Shown here in pieces: positions 34,367-43,613 of a stretch of 64,000 bases of DNA; the first letter of the stretch is position 1; each line of letters begins with the position of its first letter. The stretch is from Halalkalibacter oceani. Its GTDB lineage: Bacteria > Bacillota > Bacilli > Bacillales > Bacillaceae_D. The stretch lies in contig NZ_JAMBOL010000002.1 of NCBI RefSeq assembly GCF_023715605.1, positions 1 through 64,000 of the forward strand. Direction: 5' to 3'. A program made the translations under genes and the position numbers. Below the pieces are notes generated by a model that worked only from the letters and a program-made list of their open reading frames with translations, ran no database searches and was not told where the DNA came from.

Positions 34367-35605
34367 TTGATCAATTTAAATAGATTAAATGAAAGAATTG
34401 AAGAGTTAAGTAAGATTACTGAAGAAAATTGGGAGGGTGTGTCTAGAAGGGCCTTAACTGAAGAGGATAAAAGAGCCCATGAACTTGTGAAGTCATGGAT
34501 GGAAAAGGCCGGGATGAAAGTATTTTTGGATCCGGCTGGGAATCTTATTGGAAGAAAAGAAGGAACTGTTGCTAACGCAAAACCAGTAACGATTGGCTCC
34601 CATATCGATTCAGTTTTAAATGGTGGTAAGTATGATGGCACAATTGGTGTAATTGGTGGAATAGAAGTTGCGCAGCACATTGCTGAAGAAAGTATTGAAA
34701 TTAAACGCCCTATTGAGATTATCGCTTTTTGTGAAGAAGAAGGCTCCCGTTTTGGTGACGGAGGAGTATTTGGTAGTCGCGCAATGACAGGAAAAATAAC
34801 TAAAGATCATCTAGAGGCAACCGATGAAAAAGGGATCACTAGAAGAGAAGCATTAGAAAGTTTCGGACTAAATCCGGATGAAATTTTTACTAAAGGGCTA
34901 CGTAAGAAGGGAGATATGTCATTATATTTAGAAATGCATATTGAACAGGGCCCAACGTTAGAAAGTAAAGGAGTACCAGTAGGTATCATTAGTGGAATTA
35001 ACGGTCGATATTTCGGTGAAATTATCGTCGAAGGCGAGGCGAACCATGTAGGAGCCACACCGATGGATCAACGTTATGATGCACTGGTTGGAGCAAGTGA
35101 AATAGTAATTGCATTAGAAGAAATAGCTTCAAAAGTAGGTGCTCCAGCAGTAGGTACAGTGGCCAAAATGGAGGTATTGCCTGGTTTTAAAAATGTAATT
35201 CCCGATCGTGTAGAAATGTCGGGAATTGATATTAGAGATCTAGATAATAAACGTAGAGACGAGATTGTTGACGAGTTACAAAATACTGCTTTAAGAGTGG
35301 CAGAAAATAGAGGGTTGAAAGTAAGTTTTTATGATCAATTAAGAATGAGCTCTGCACTAAGTAGTCAACAAGTAATTAATAAAATGAAAGAAGAAGCTGA
35401 AAAAATGAATCTTAATTACTTAGAAATGGCAAGTGGTGCATGTCACGATGCGCAATTTATGGCAGAGCTATGTGACATTGGTATGATTTTTGTTCGTTCG
35501 ACTGGTGGAAGCCATAATCCGAAAGAGAGCGCCAGAATTGAGGACATAACACTTGCTACTGAGCTTCTTTCGAAAACGGCAATTCATTACTTACAACAAA
35601 ATTAA
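34367..35605 (+). CDS. M20 Zn-dependent hydrolase, N-carbamoyl-L-amino-acid hydrolase/allantoate amidohydrolase type (first)
   Basis: A 412-residue enzyme of the M20 AmaB/HyuC family. It has IGSHIDSVLNGGKYDGTIGV (His and Asp metal ligands), FCEEEGSRFGDGGVFGSRAMTG (Glu pair) and EMHIEQGPTLESKGVPVGIISGINGRYF (His ligand). GEANHVGATPMDQRYDAL and the C-terminal MASGACHDAQFMAELCDIGMIFVRSTGGSHNPKE follow. Such enzymes remove a carbamoyl group from N-carbamoyl-amino acids, allantoate or ureidoglycolate. It lies 17 bp after dctP. A close paralog is at 42208. The exact substrate is unknown. Confidence 0.88.
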   Translation: MINLNRLNERIEELSKITEENWEGVSRRALTEEDKRAHELVKSWMEKAGMKVFLDPAGNLIGRKEGTVANAKPVTIGSHIDSVLNGGKYDGTIGVIGGIEVAQHIAEESIEIKRPIEIIAFCEEEGSRFGDGGVFGSRAMTGKITKDHLEATDEKGITRREALESFGLNPDEIFTKGLRKKGDMSLYLEMHIEQGPTLESKGVPVGIISGINGRYFGEIIVEGEANHVGATPMDQRYDALVGASEIVIALEEIASKVGAPAVGTVAKMEVLPGFKNVIPDRVEMSGIDIRDLDNKRRDEIVDELQNTALRVAENRGLKVSFYDQLRMSSALSSQQVINKMKEEAEKMNLNYLEMASGACHDAQFMAELCDIGMIFVRSTGGSHNPKESARIEDITLATELLSKTAIHYLQQN

Positions 35606-35631
35606 AATCTAAGATTTGAAGATTGCTAACT

Positions 35632-35671
35632 TTGACTACTAAAAATCTTTAGTAGTCAAGCAACCTTTTTT
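35632..35671 (+). terminator. Terminator or attenuator inside the island
   Basis: TTGACTACTAAA with its exact complement around AATC, then GCAACC and a run of T. It separates the TRAP-carbamoylase block from the hydantoinase gene without an obvious new promoter. Confidence 0.82.
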
Positions 35672-35703
35672 GTTCGAACACTTTGGATAAAAGGAGGATT
35701 ACT

Positions 35704-37086
35704 TTGCGTACTATTGTAAAAAATGGAACTATTGTTAATTCTGATAAAGTGGTTAAGAGAGATATTGTTATTGAAAATGGAAAAATCTCGACTATTGTTA
35801 AACATGCAACAATAGAAGCTAATGATAAAGTCATAGATGCAACAGGGCAATATGTTATGCCAGGAGGGATCGATGTTCATGCTCACTTAGACTATCCCGG
35901 TACCGTTGACAATTTTGAAAGCGGTACGAAAGCTGCAGCAAAGGGGGGATTAACTTGTATTATCAACTATACTAGTCCCCTAAAAGGACAATCGGTTCTG
36001 GATAATGTTAGAGAATGGAAGAAAAGAGCTAAAGATTCCTATATTGATTATGGTTTTCATGCCATGATAACGGAGTGTAATGAGAGTATTTTATCTGAAA
36101 TCCCGCTACTAGCCAATGAAGAAGGCATTACGTCGATTAAGCTTTTTATGGCTTATAAAGGGGAATCAATGGTAAGCGATCTGGAAATGTATAAGCTTAT
36201 GAAAAAAGCGGGAGAAACAGGAATGATTATAAATGTCCATGCTGAAAATGGTGATGTCACCGATCAATTAAGGTTAGAGGCAATTGAACAGGGCAATACT
36301 TCTCCGATTTACCATGCTTATACTCGTCCAACCACTCTCGAAGCTGAGGCGACAAACAGAGCTATTAGGATCGCTGAAGTAGCAAATGCTCCAGTTTACA
36401 TTGTCCATGTTAGCTGCGCTGATTCTTTAAATCAAATTAAATTAGCGAAAGATAGAGGATTAAAAGTTTACGGAGAAACGTGTCCACATTATTTGGTGCT
36501 GGATGAAAGTTATTTAAAGTTGCCTGATTTCAAGGGCGGAGGGTTTGTATGTTCCCCCCCTTTACGTGAAAAAGAAGAGCAAAAGCACTTGTGGGAGGGG
36601 ATTTCTGCAGGCTATATTTATACAATCGGCTCTGATCATTCTTCTTTAATGTTTGAAGGGGGGAAAACAAAAGGAAAAGATGATTTTACTAAAATACCTA
36701 ATGGATTACCGAGTATTGAGGATATTTATCACGTGACTTATCATTTTGGAGTGCATGAAGGGAAAATTTCATTAGAAAAGTTTGTTGATATTACGAGCAC
36801 AAGTCCTGCCAAAATATTTGGACTTTACCCTCAAAAAGGAGTAATAGCGGAAGGAAGTGACGCAGATATTGTATTACTTGACCCGAAGCGGTCTAGAGTT
36901 GTTTCTAAGGAAATACAGTATCAAAAAACGGACTACAATATATATGAAGGATTTAAACTACAAGGTAACATTACTCATGTTCTATCAAGAGGGGAAATTG
37001 TTGTTAAAGAAAATCAATTTTTAGGTTATTCTGGGCACGGTAAATTTATATCCCGTAAATATTTTTCTGAAAATTCTATTGATTAA
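35704..37086 (+). CDS. Hydantoinase/dihydropyrimidinase-type amidohydrolase
   Basis: A 460-residue cyclic amidohydrolase with GGIDVHAHLDYP (HxH), SIKLFMAYKG (carbamylated Lys position), INVHAENGD, VSCADS, GETCPHYLVLDE and IGSDHSSLM (Asp). It should open a hydantoin, dihydropyrimidine or related cyclic ureide to an N-carbamoyl acid, the substrate of the adjacent M20 enzymes. TTG at 35704 is used because AAAGGAGG lies 6 nt before it; the in-frame TTG at 35683 overlaps that region. It is followed almost directly by the NCS1 permease. Confidence 0.88.
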   Translation: MRTIVKNGTIVNSDKVVKRDIVIENGKISTIVKHATIEANDKVIDATGQYVMPGGIDVHAHLDYPGTVDNFESGTKAAAKGGLTCIINYTSPLKGQSVLDNVREWKKRAKDSYIDYGFHAMITECNESILSEIPLLANEEGITSIKLFMAYKGESMVSDLEMYKLMKKAGETGMIINVHAENGDVTDQLRLEAIEQGNTSPIYHAYTRPTTLEAEATNRAIRIAEVANAPVYIVHVSCADSLNQIKLAKDRGLKVYGETCPHYLVLDESYLKLPDFKGGGFVCSPPLREKEEQKHLWEGISAGYIYTIGSDHSSLMFEGGKTKGKDDFTKIPNGLPSIEDIYHVTYHFGVHEGKISLEKFVDITSTSPAKIFGLYPQKGVIAEGSDADIVLLDPKRSRVVSKEIQYQKTDYNIYEGFKLQGNITHVLSRGEIVVKENQFLGYSGHGKFISRKYFSENSID

Positions 37087-37098
37087 GGAGTGATGAAA

Positions 37099-38562
37099 TT
37101 GGAGCATAAAAATTTACCCTATGTGGAGAAAATTAATAATCCAGACCCGACATTATATAATAAGGATCTTGCCCCTGTACCTTTAAAAGAGAAAACTTGG
37201 ACTTGGTGGGCGTATGCAGCGATATGGATGGGGATTGTTCATAATATTAACCAATGGATCATCGTTGCCATCATGATTGATCAAGGAATGAGCTTTTGGC
37301 AAGCATTAAGTGTCGTCTGCTTTGCTTTTGGTATCGTATTCGTCGTATTAATAGCAAATAGTATTGTAGGTACTAAATATGGCGTTCCCTTCCCTGTAAT
37401 AATTAGGGCGGCTTTTGGACCCAAGGCGGCCTTAATACCTATTTTTATTCGAGGAGTTTTAGGGGTTTTTTGGTTCGGAGTGTTTATGTATCTTGCTAGT
37501 GAAACGATTGATGTAGCATTCGGTGCTATTCTTCCCAGCTGGAGTGAGCTTGAGAATATTCGTGTTTTAGGGATGGGATTAAATACTGCAATTGGATATG
37601 GAATCTCCATTATTCTCCACTTTTTATTAATCACTCACGGTATTGAAAGAATAAAGAGATTTGAATTGTGGGCGGGCCCCTTAATCATGATTATTGCTAT
37701 AGGACTAGTGTTCTGGGCGATGGATAAAGCGGGGGGATTTATGCCGCTAGTTTCTATCGAATCAACGATTCCAGAAGAGAATTTCTGGAGGCTGTTCTTT
37801 TTATCGGCAACAGGGATTATCGGTACTGTTGCGACTCTAATTGTCAATATACCTGATTTAACAAGATTTGCAAGAAGTCAAAAAGATCAAATTATTGGTC
37901 AGTTTATTGGTGTCCCCCTAATGTTTGTTTTCTTCAGTATTATTAGTCTTCTAGTTACGGTGGGCTCTGTGATTGCTTATGGTGAAGCTATTTTTGATCC
38001 TATTCACATAGTAGAAAGACTTGAAAACCCCATTATTGTATTTATTTGTGCATTAGTTCTTCTAGCTTCAGTTTTAGGTTTAAACGCTGCAACCAATGCT
38101 ATTGCAGTGGGCTATGATTTAGCTGCTGTAGCACCCAAAGTGCTTACCTTCAGTAGAGCTGGGGTTGTCGCAATTATTATCGGAGTGCTAAGTGCTCCAT
38201 GGTTATGGTACGGGAATGCTGATACGATGAATAACATAATGGGTGTTTTGGGAGCCAACATGGGCCCAGTAGCAGGTATTATGTTAGTTGACTTCTATTT
38301 AATCCGCAAACGAAAATATGATGTTCAAAGTCTCTTTGTACGTGGTGGGCAATATAACTATAGGAGTGGTTGGAATTTTCGAGGGATTATTGCTTTTGTT
38401 GTTGGTTTTCTAGCAGCATTAATAGGGCTTATTATTCCTGCATTAGAGGCTCTCTATGCTTATAACTGGTTTTTAGGTTTGTTTGTTGGTGGAACATTAT
38501 ACTACGTACTTATGACCAAATATATAGAAAAAGAAGAATTCGTAGTAAAGGATGCTTCCTAA
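37099..38562 (+). CDS. NCS1 family permease (hydantoin/allantoin/nucleobase type)
   Basis: A 487-residue, 12-TM permease of the NCS1 family (Mhp1, PucI, Fur-like). NPDPTLYNKDLAPVPLKEKTW is the typical pre-TM1 motif, followed by WMGIVHNINQWIIVA in TM1 and FARSQKDQIIGQ later. It probably imports the hydantoinase substrate with sodium or protons. AAGGAG ends 8 nt before the TTG at 37099, so that start is preferred; ATG at 37093 is only 2 nt from it. It is the second transporter system in the island. Confidence 0.9.
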   Translation: MEHKNLPYVEKINNPDPTLYNKDLAPVPLKEKTWTWWAYAAIWMGIVHNINQWIIVAIMIDQGMSFWQALSVVCFAFGIVFVVLIANSIVGTKYGVPFPVIIRAAFGPKAALIPIFIRGVLGVFWFGVFMYLASETIDVAFGAILPSWSELENIRVLGMGLNTAIGYGISIILHFLLITHGIERIKRFELWAGPLIMIIAIGLVFWAMDKAGGFMPLVSIESTIPEENFWRLFFLSATGIIGTVATLIVNIPDLTRFARSQKDQIIGQFIGVPLMFVFFSIISLLVTVGSVIAYGEAIFDPIHIVERLENPIIVFICALVLLASVLGLNAATNAIAVGYDLAAVAPKVLTFSRAGVVAIIIGVLSAPWLWYGNADTMNNIMGVLGANMGPVAGIMLVDFYLIRKRKYDVQSLFVRGGQYNYRSGWNFRGIIAFVVGFLAALIGLIIPALEALYAYNWFLGLFVGGTLYYVLMTKYIEKEEFVVKDAS

Positions 38563-38596
38563 AAAAAGTCAGTATATTTAGAATTATCACTGAAAA

Positions 38597-38661
38597 TGAG
38601 GGGCCTTTGTGTTACGTATCAAGTAATCAAGTAAATATTACACCCTAACACAAGGGTCCTA
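38597..38661 (+). terminator. Possible terminator after the NCS1 permease
   Basis: GGGCCTTTGTGTTA pairs imperfectly with TAACACAAGGGTCC over a 30-nt loop, followed by TATTTT. Confidence 0.45.
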
Positions 38662-38688
38662 TTTTAATTCAAAAAGGGTGTGAGTCGT

Positions 38689-39633
38689 TTGAATTTACTT
38701 ATAACGGGAAGTTCAGGACTTCTAGGTTCTTCTCTGTGTAAAGATTTGACTGCCCACGGTTATACCGTAATTGGCTATGATAGAGAAAATCATGGTTACA
38801 AGTTACCCAATTATTTTTTTGAAGAAGGAGATTTACGAGATTTCCCTCGCCTAGTTTCTGTTATGAGAAAATATGAAATTGATTCCATTCTTCATTGTGG
38901 AGGCATTTCACATCCGAAAACAGGAGAGTGTTCACCATATAGTTTGGTGCAAATTAATATTACAGGAACATTGAATATTTTCGAGGCAGCAAAACTATTT
39001 AATGTCAAAAAAGTCATATATCTTAGTTCGGGAGCAGTGTATGGAAAGAACCAATTAATCAAAACTGCAGAAGGAGATCCATTAAACCCCACTTCTTTTT
39101 ACGGTATAAGTAAATTAACAGGAGAGCAAATAGCAAGTGTTTACATGGAAAAAGAAGGAATCGAAACTATCTCGTTAAGATTTGCTTTTGTATATGGTCC
39201 TGATCGAAAAATGCCTGACCCGATAAAGAGTTTATTAGAACAGGCTATAAAGGGCATCGATATAAAACTAGAAAAGGGGTCCGATCAAGAAATAGAGTAC
39301 ATCTATATAAAAGATGCCGTTCGAGCAATAAAAAAGGCGATGAAGTCCTCTACCATTACAAGCAGAATTCTCAATGTAGGCAGTGGAGTTAATACATCCA
39401 TTAAAGAAGTAATTCAAGTTATAAAAAAACTATATCCAGAGGTAACGATAGAGGTTGGCCCAGGGGATTTTGGGTATGATACGATCGGTGCTTTTGATTG
39501 TTCAAGAGCTGAAAGGGAGTTGGGATTTAAAATAGAGTATCGATTAGAAGACGGGATTCGTGATTATGCAAGATTTCTTGAAGACAAGATTAAAAATTAT
39601 ATGAGGAGAGGTATGAATGAGACTCCAAAATAA
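38689..39633 (+). CDS. NAD-dependent epimerase/dehydratase (extended SDR)
   Basis: A 314-residue extended SDR with the cofactor motif GSSGLLGSSLCKDL, YLSSGAVYG and the catalytic YGISKLTGEQ. It resembles nucleotide-sugar epimerases and uronate/hydroxyacid dehydrogenases, so it may oxidise or epimerise a sugar-like substrate. Its place in a ureide island is not explained. TTG at 38689 is preferred; GTG at 38680 overlaps the AAGGGTG that probably binds the ribosome. Its 3' end overlaps the next gene by 17 bp, indicating tight co-translation. Confidence 0.82.
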   Translation: MNLLITGSSGLLGSSLCKDLTAHGYTVIGYDRENHGYKLPNYFFEEGDLRDFPRLVSVMRKYEIDSILHCGGISHPKTGECSPYSLVQINITGTLNIFEAAKLFNVKKVIYLSSGAVYGKNQLIKTAEGDPLNPTSFYGISKLTGEQIASVYMEKEGIETISLRFAFVYGPDRKMPDPIKSLLEQAIKGIDIKLEKGSDQEIEYIYIKDAVRAIKKAMKSSTITSRILNVGSGVNTSIKEVIQVIKKLYPEVTIEVGPGDFGYDTIGAFDCSRAERELGFKIEYRLEDGIRDYARFLEDKIKNYMRRGMNETPK

Positions 39634-40375
39634 GGTTGCAATTATTACTGGAGCTGGACCTGGTATAGGAATGGGAAGAGGGTTTCCAATCGGATTTGCA
39701 AAAGAAGGGGCCAATCTAACTCTAAATTATTATGCGCAAGATAAGAAAAAAATTGAAGATTTTAAAATAGAGTTGGAGAAATTAGGTGCGAAAGTAAATT
39801 TAGTTGAGGGCGATATTTCAAAAGAGCAAACGGCAAAAAAATTAGTAGAATCCACTATAGATCAATTTGGTAAAATTGATATTTTACTAAATAATGCCGG
39901 AATCTCATCTCAAAGTCTTGTACAAGATATGTCGGTTGAGATGTGGGACAAAATGATTGAAGTGAACTTAAGAAGTGTTTTTCTAACAACGAGATATGTT
40001 GTACCTCATATGATTTCGCAAAAATCTGGAAGAATTATTAACATTGCATCTCAAATAGGTCATAAAGGCGGGATCGAGCATAGTCATTATGCTGCTGCAA
40101 AAGCAGGAGTTATTGGATTTACAAAATCAATAGCTTTAGAACTGGGTCATTATGGTATAACAGCAAATTGTATTGCCCCTGGTCCAATTGAAACTCAAAT
40201 GATGGCCACAGTTAATAATGAATGGAAAAGTAACAAATTTAAGGAGTTAGTTATTCCTAGATTTGGAAAAGTAGAAGAGGTTGTCCCAACTGCCATATTC
40301 CTAGCAACAGATCCAGATGGAAATATTTACACTGGTCAAACGTTAAATCCGAATTGTGGAGATATTATGATATGA
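39617..40375 (+). CDS. SDR family oxidoreductase
   Basis: A 252-residue classical short-chain dehydrogenase with ITGAGPGIGMGRGFPIGFAKEGANL (cofactor loop longer than usual), LLNNAGIS, INIASQ and YAAAKAG (Tyr and Lys). It starts inside the previous gene, with GAGGAGAGG upstream. Together with the epimerase it could run a two-step oxidation or inversion of a hydroxyl group. The substrate is unknown and it is not a close copy of the SDR at 12960. Confidence 0.85.
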   Translation: MRLQNKVAIITGAGPGIGMGRGFPIGFAKEGANLTLNYYAQDKKKIEDFKIELEKLGAKVNLVEGDISKEQTAKKLVESTIDQFGKIDILLNNAGISSQSLVQDMSVEMWDKMIEVNLRSVFLTTRYVVPHMISQKSGRIINIASQIGHKGGIEHSHYAAAKAGVIGFTKSIALELGHYGITANCIAPGPIETQMMATVNNEWKSNKFKELVIPRFGKVEEVVPTAIFLATDPDGNIYTGQTLNPNCGDIMI

Positions 40376-40421
40376 GATCAATTACAAATAAAAACTAATG
40401 AAATTTATAGGAGATGTTTAT

Positions 40422-40790
40422 ATGAAGACAAATATCTTTACTTCTTTAGCACCACAACCTGTAGGAGCATTTTCACAAGGGTTAAAAATAAACAATCGAA
40501 TTTATGTAGCTGGTCAAACTCCGGTTAATGTTGAAACAGGGGAAATTCCTGAGTCAATTGAAGAACAAACTAGACAGGTTATGGAAAATATTAAACATAT
40601 TTTGAAAGCTGGCAATGCTATGCTGTCAGATGTTGTAAAGGTAACAACATATTTGAATGATATAAACGATTTCGATAGATATAACAAAGTTTATAAGGAG
40701 TTTTTCGAGGAGCCGTATCCGGTTCGAACAACTGTAGGTGTGGCATTGAAAGATATTCCGATTGAAATTGATGTGATTGCAGAAATTTAG
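40422..40790 (+). CDS. RidA family enamine/imine deaminase (second)
   Basis: A 122-residue archetypal RidA with GAFSQGLKINNRIYVAGQTP, VVKVTTYLND and PYPVRTTVGVALKDIPIEIDVIAEI. The Arg in VRTTVGV binds the substrate carboxylate. It hydrolyses reactive enamine or imine intermediates. ATG at 40422 is used because TAGGAGATG lies between it and the ATG at 40398. Having two RidA forms in one cluster suggests that an unstable imine is formed in the pathway. Confidence 0.88.
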   Translation: MKTNIFTSLAPQPVGAFSQGLKINNRIYVAGQTPVNVETGEIPESIEEQTRQVMENIKHILKAGNAMLSDVVKVTTYLNDINDFDRYNKVYKEFFEEPYPVRTTVGVALKDIPIEIDVIAEI

Positions 40791-40824
40791 TTCTACTGAC
40801 GAGCTTTGAAAAGGAGTGAAACAA

Positions 40825-42075
40825 TTGTTTATAAATGAGTTGAAACAAAAAGTTGTTGATTCAGTAAACAGCAAAGAAGTTTTAGAAATTGTTAAGAAAT
40901 TAATTTCCATTCCCAGTCATACAGATTTAGAAGGTAGGGAAGTAGATGTTGCTAATTATTTGCATGAATTTTTTCAATCGGAGGGGATAGATTGTTATTT
41001 GCAGGAAGTAGTAGATGGTAGATCTAATGTGATAGCAACATTAAAAGGATCAGGCGAAGGACCAAGTATGATGTATAACGGTCACATTGATACTGTTCCA
41101 CCATTAGCAATGGAAAACCCATTTACTCCGATTGAAAAGGACGGCAAGTTATATGGGCGGGGTTCCACTGATATGAAGGCAGGAGTAGCTACGATGGCCT
41201 ATGCCTTGATCCTGCTAAAAAGACTTGGTATTAAACTTAAAGGAGATCTAATTTTTGCTGGTGTCATTGATGAGGAATCCTCAAGAAGTTCTGGTACTTA
41301 TTACATTGTAGAAAATGGACCTAAAACAGACCTGGCAATAGTTGGAGAGCCAACAAATCTACATCCGGTTGTTGCTCACAAAGGTATTAATTACTATGAA
41401 ATCTCCTTTAAAGGGGTACCAGTACATTCAAGTGTACCTGAAAATGGCGAAAACGCTATTTCTGCAGCAGCAAAATTTATTAAGCTGATTGAAGAAGAAC
41501 TGGCACCTAAATATAAGAACATGAAACATCCTTTCTTATCATCGCCTACCATTACAATGAATTTAATTCATGGAGGATCAAAAGGGAATATTGGTTTTTT
41601 GACTGACAACAACTCGCCAATTGCAGGTACGGTAGCGGATACATGTAACGTATACTTAGATGTAAGGTATATACCTTATCAAACTTCTGAGGAAATAACA
41701 GAGGATATTGAATTTTATGCAAAGAAAGTTCAAGAAGAGCGTCCTAGGATAAAAACTGATGTAAAAGTACACTTCCCTCATCCGGCAATGGAAATTGCCC
41801 CGGAGCATAAGTTAGTTAAATCAGTTAATGAAAACGTAGTAACTGCAACCGGTTCTGAAAAACAAATTACTGGTGCAACATACTGGGGAGATTCCGGATT
41901 ATTAAATACACTGTCAAACATTCCAACTCTTCTTTTTGGACCCGGTGATATTGGTTGTGCACATTCGGATAACGAATTTATCGATATTTCTCAAATTGCC
42001 CCAGCGGCAATTATCTATGCACTTACCGCATTGGATATTTGTGAAGTGGCTGATAAAAGTAAAGAAGACTTTTAA
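40825..42075 (+). CDS. M20 family peptidase/deacylase (ArgE/DapE-like)
   Basis: A 416-residue M20A-type metalloenzyme with MYNGHIDTVPP (His and Asp), YGRGSTDMKAGVA (Asp), GVIDEESSRSSGT (Glu pair) and the dimerisation domain containing HKGINYYEISFKGVPVHSS. Family members deacylate N-acyl-amino acids. TTG at 40825 is chosen because AAGGAG ends 8 nt before it; GTG at 40816 overlaps it. It differs in subfamily from the two carbamoylase-type M20 enzymes around it and may take a downstream amide. Confidence 0.88.
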   Translation: MFINELKQKVVDSVNSKEVLEIVKKLISIPSHTDLEGREVDVANYLHEFFQSEGIDCYLQEVVDGRSNVIATLKGSGEGPSMMYNGHIDTVPPLAMENPFTPIEKDGKLYGRGSTDMKAGVATMAYALILLKRLGIKLKGDLIFAGVIDEESSRSSGTYYIVENGPKTDLAIVGEPTNLHPVVAHKGINYYEISFKGVPVHSSVPENGENAISAAAKFIKLIEEELAPKYKNMKHPFLSSPTITMNLIHGGSKGNIGFLTDNNSPIAGTVADTCNVYLDVRYIPYQTSEEITEDIEFYAKKVQEERPRIKTDVKVHFPHPAMEIAPEHKLVKSVNENVVTATGSEKQITGATYWGDSGLLNTLSNIPTLLFGPGDIGCAHSDNEFIDISQIAPAAIIYALTALDICEVADKSKEDF

Positions 42076-42207
42076 AATAGTAACTATTTAGCTGCTGGAG
42101 CTTTAATTTGTGACAGTAGTTATTTAGTACCGTTTTTTGTGAGAGAAGTGCGATTGATTAAACAATTTGTATGCAAGTCAGCAAAACATTAAGGGAGAGA
42201 ATAGCTG

Positions 42208-43443
42208 ATGATTAGTTCAAAGCGTTTAAATGAAAGAATTGAAACTCTCGGTAAGATTAGTGAACAAATTGAAGGTTGGGAGGGAGTAACCCGACTGGCA
42301 TTGAGCGAAAAAGAAAAGGAAGCGAAGGTGTTAGTTAAATCTTGGATGGAGCAAGCAGGATTAAGTATTTATACTGATCCGGCTGGCAATCTTATTGGCA
42401 GAAAAGAAGGGTTGAAGCCTGGTTTGAAGCCGGTTGTAATCGGGTCTCATATGGATACTACCTTCAACGCTGGTAAATACGATGGTACTTTAGGTGTGAT
42501 TGCAGGACTCGAAGTTGCGCAGCATATTAACGAGGAGGGCATTGAAATCATGCGTCCACTCGAAGTCATTGCTATAAATGATGAAGAAGGGGTGCGCTTT
42601 AGGGATGGTGGACTCTTTGGCAGCCGGGCAATGACTGGTAAATTAAATAAAGAGGATTTGAATTTAAAAGATGAAAATGGAATTTCAAGAAGGCAGGCGT
42701 TAGAAAGTTTTGGATTAAATCCTGATGAAATAAAAAAAGCAGTTAGAAAAAAAGAGGAGCTGGAGCTTTACTTAGAAATGCATATTGAACAGGGACCGGT
42801 TTTGGTAGAGGCGGGTGTTCCTGTCGGAATTATTCAAGGCATTAACGGGCGCTATTTTGGACAAGTAATTGTTGAAGGAGAAGCGAATCATTGTGGTGGT
42901 ACACCAATGGGAATGCGTCACGATGCTTTCATAGGAGCTAGCGAAATTGTTATAGGTTTGGAAGAAATCCTTTCAGATTATAGCTCACCAACCGTCGGAA
43001 CAATATGCACAGCGGAAATCTCCCCCGGTGCTGATAATATTATTGCTGGCCGCGTAGTCCTATCGGGAATAGATATTCGCGACCTGGATAATTCAAGGCG
43101 TGACTCAATCGTGGAACAACTTAAAGCCCGAGCTCAGGAAATCGGTTCACGCAGAGAGGTGAAAATTGAGTTTAACGATATGTTAAGAACCAGTTCGGCA
43201 ATGTGCAGCTCTCATATCAAAGAGAGGATGTTAATCGAGGCGAAAAATATGAAGCTTTCATATATTGAAATGCCAAGCGGGGCTTGTCACGATGCTCAAT
43301 TAATGGCAGAGCTATGCGATATGGGGATGATTTTTGTAAGATCTACCGGTGGAAGCCACAATCCTAACGAACATGCAAAGATTGAAGATATTGCATTAGG
43401 AACAGAGCTACTTTCACGGACAGCTCTTAGTTACTTATCTTAA
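42208..43443 (+). CDS. M20 Zn-dependent hydrolase, N-carbamoyl-L-amino-acid hydrolase/allantoate amidohydrolase type (second)
   Basis: A 411-residue paralog of the enzyme at 34367. The metal ligand segments align without gaps: IGSHMDTTFNAGKYDGTLGV, NDEEGVRFRDGGLFGSRAMTG, EMHIEQGPVLVEAGVPVGIIQGINGRYF and GEANHCGGTPMGMR. The C-terminal MPSGACHDAQLMAELCDMGMIFVRSTGGSHNPNE is almost the same in both. One Glu-Glu-Gly context differs (NDEEG against CEEEG). Duplicate carbamoylases may handle two successive ureido steps or two stereoisomers. It is the last gene of the island and ends at a strong terminator. Confidence 0.88.
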   Translation: MISSKRLNERIETLGKISEQIEGWEGVTRLALSEKEKEAKVLVKSWMEQAGLSIYTDPAGNLIGRKEGLKPGLKPVVIGSHMDTTFNAGKYDGTLGVIAGLEVAQHINEEGIEIMRPLEVIAINDEEGVRFRDGGLFGSRAMTGKLNKEDLNLKDENGISRRQALESFGLNPDEIKKAVRKKEELELYLEMHIEQGPVLVEAGVPVGIIQGINGRYFGQVIVEGEANHCGGTPMGMRHDAFIGASEIVIGLEEILSDYSSPTVGTICTAEISPGADNIIAGRVVLSGIDIRDLDNSRRDSIVEQLKARAQEIGSRREVKIEFNDMLRTSSAMCSSHIKERMLIEAKNMKLSYIEMPSGACHDAQLMAELCDMGMIFVRSTGGSHNPNEHAKIEDIALGTELLSRTALSYLS

Positions 43444-43497
43444 GGACTTTATTGTATGCGAAATAAATCACAGTTGTATAGCTGTTATTAAGGGAAG

Positions 43498-43528
43498 GAG
43501 CGCATTGAATTCATAGTGCGCTCTTTTT
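43498..43528 (+). terminator. Terminator closing the catabolic island
   Basis: GAGCGCA with its exact complement TGCGCTC around a 12-nt loop and a run of five T. Confidence 0.85.
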
Positions 43529-43549
43529 AGGTGATAAACAAAAATTTTC

Positions 43550-43578
43550 ATGACAGTTTGCAAGATATTATTTATAAT
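43550..43578 (+). promoter_or_regulatory. Promoter of the aminotransferase gene
   Basis: ATGACA, 17-bp spacer, TATAAT, 35 bp upstream of the start codon. Confidence 0.7.
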
Positions 43579-43613
43579 TTTATATAATTCAATCAAATTA
43601 AGGGAGGTAACTG

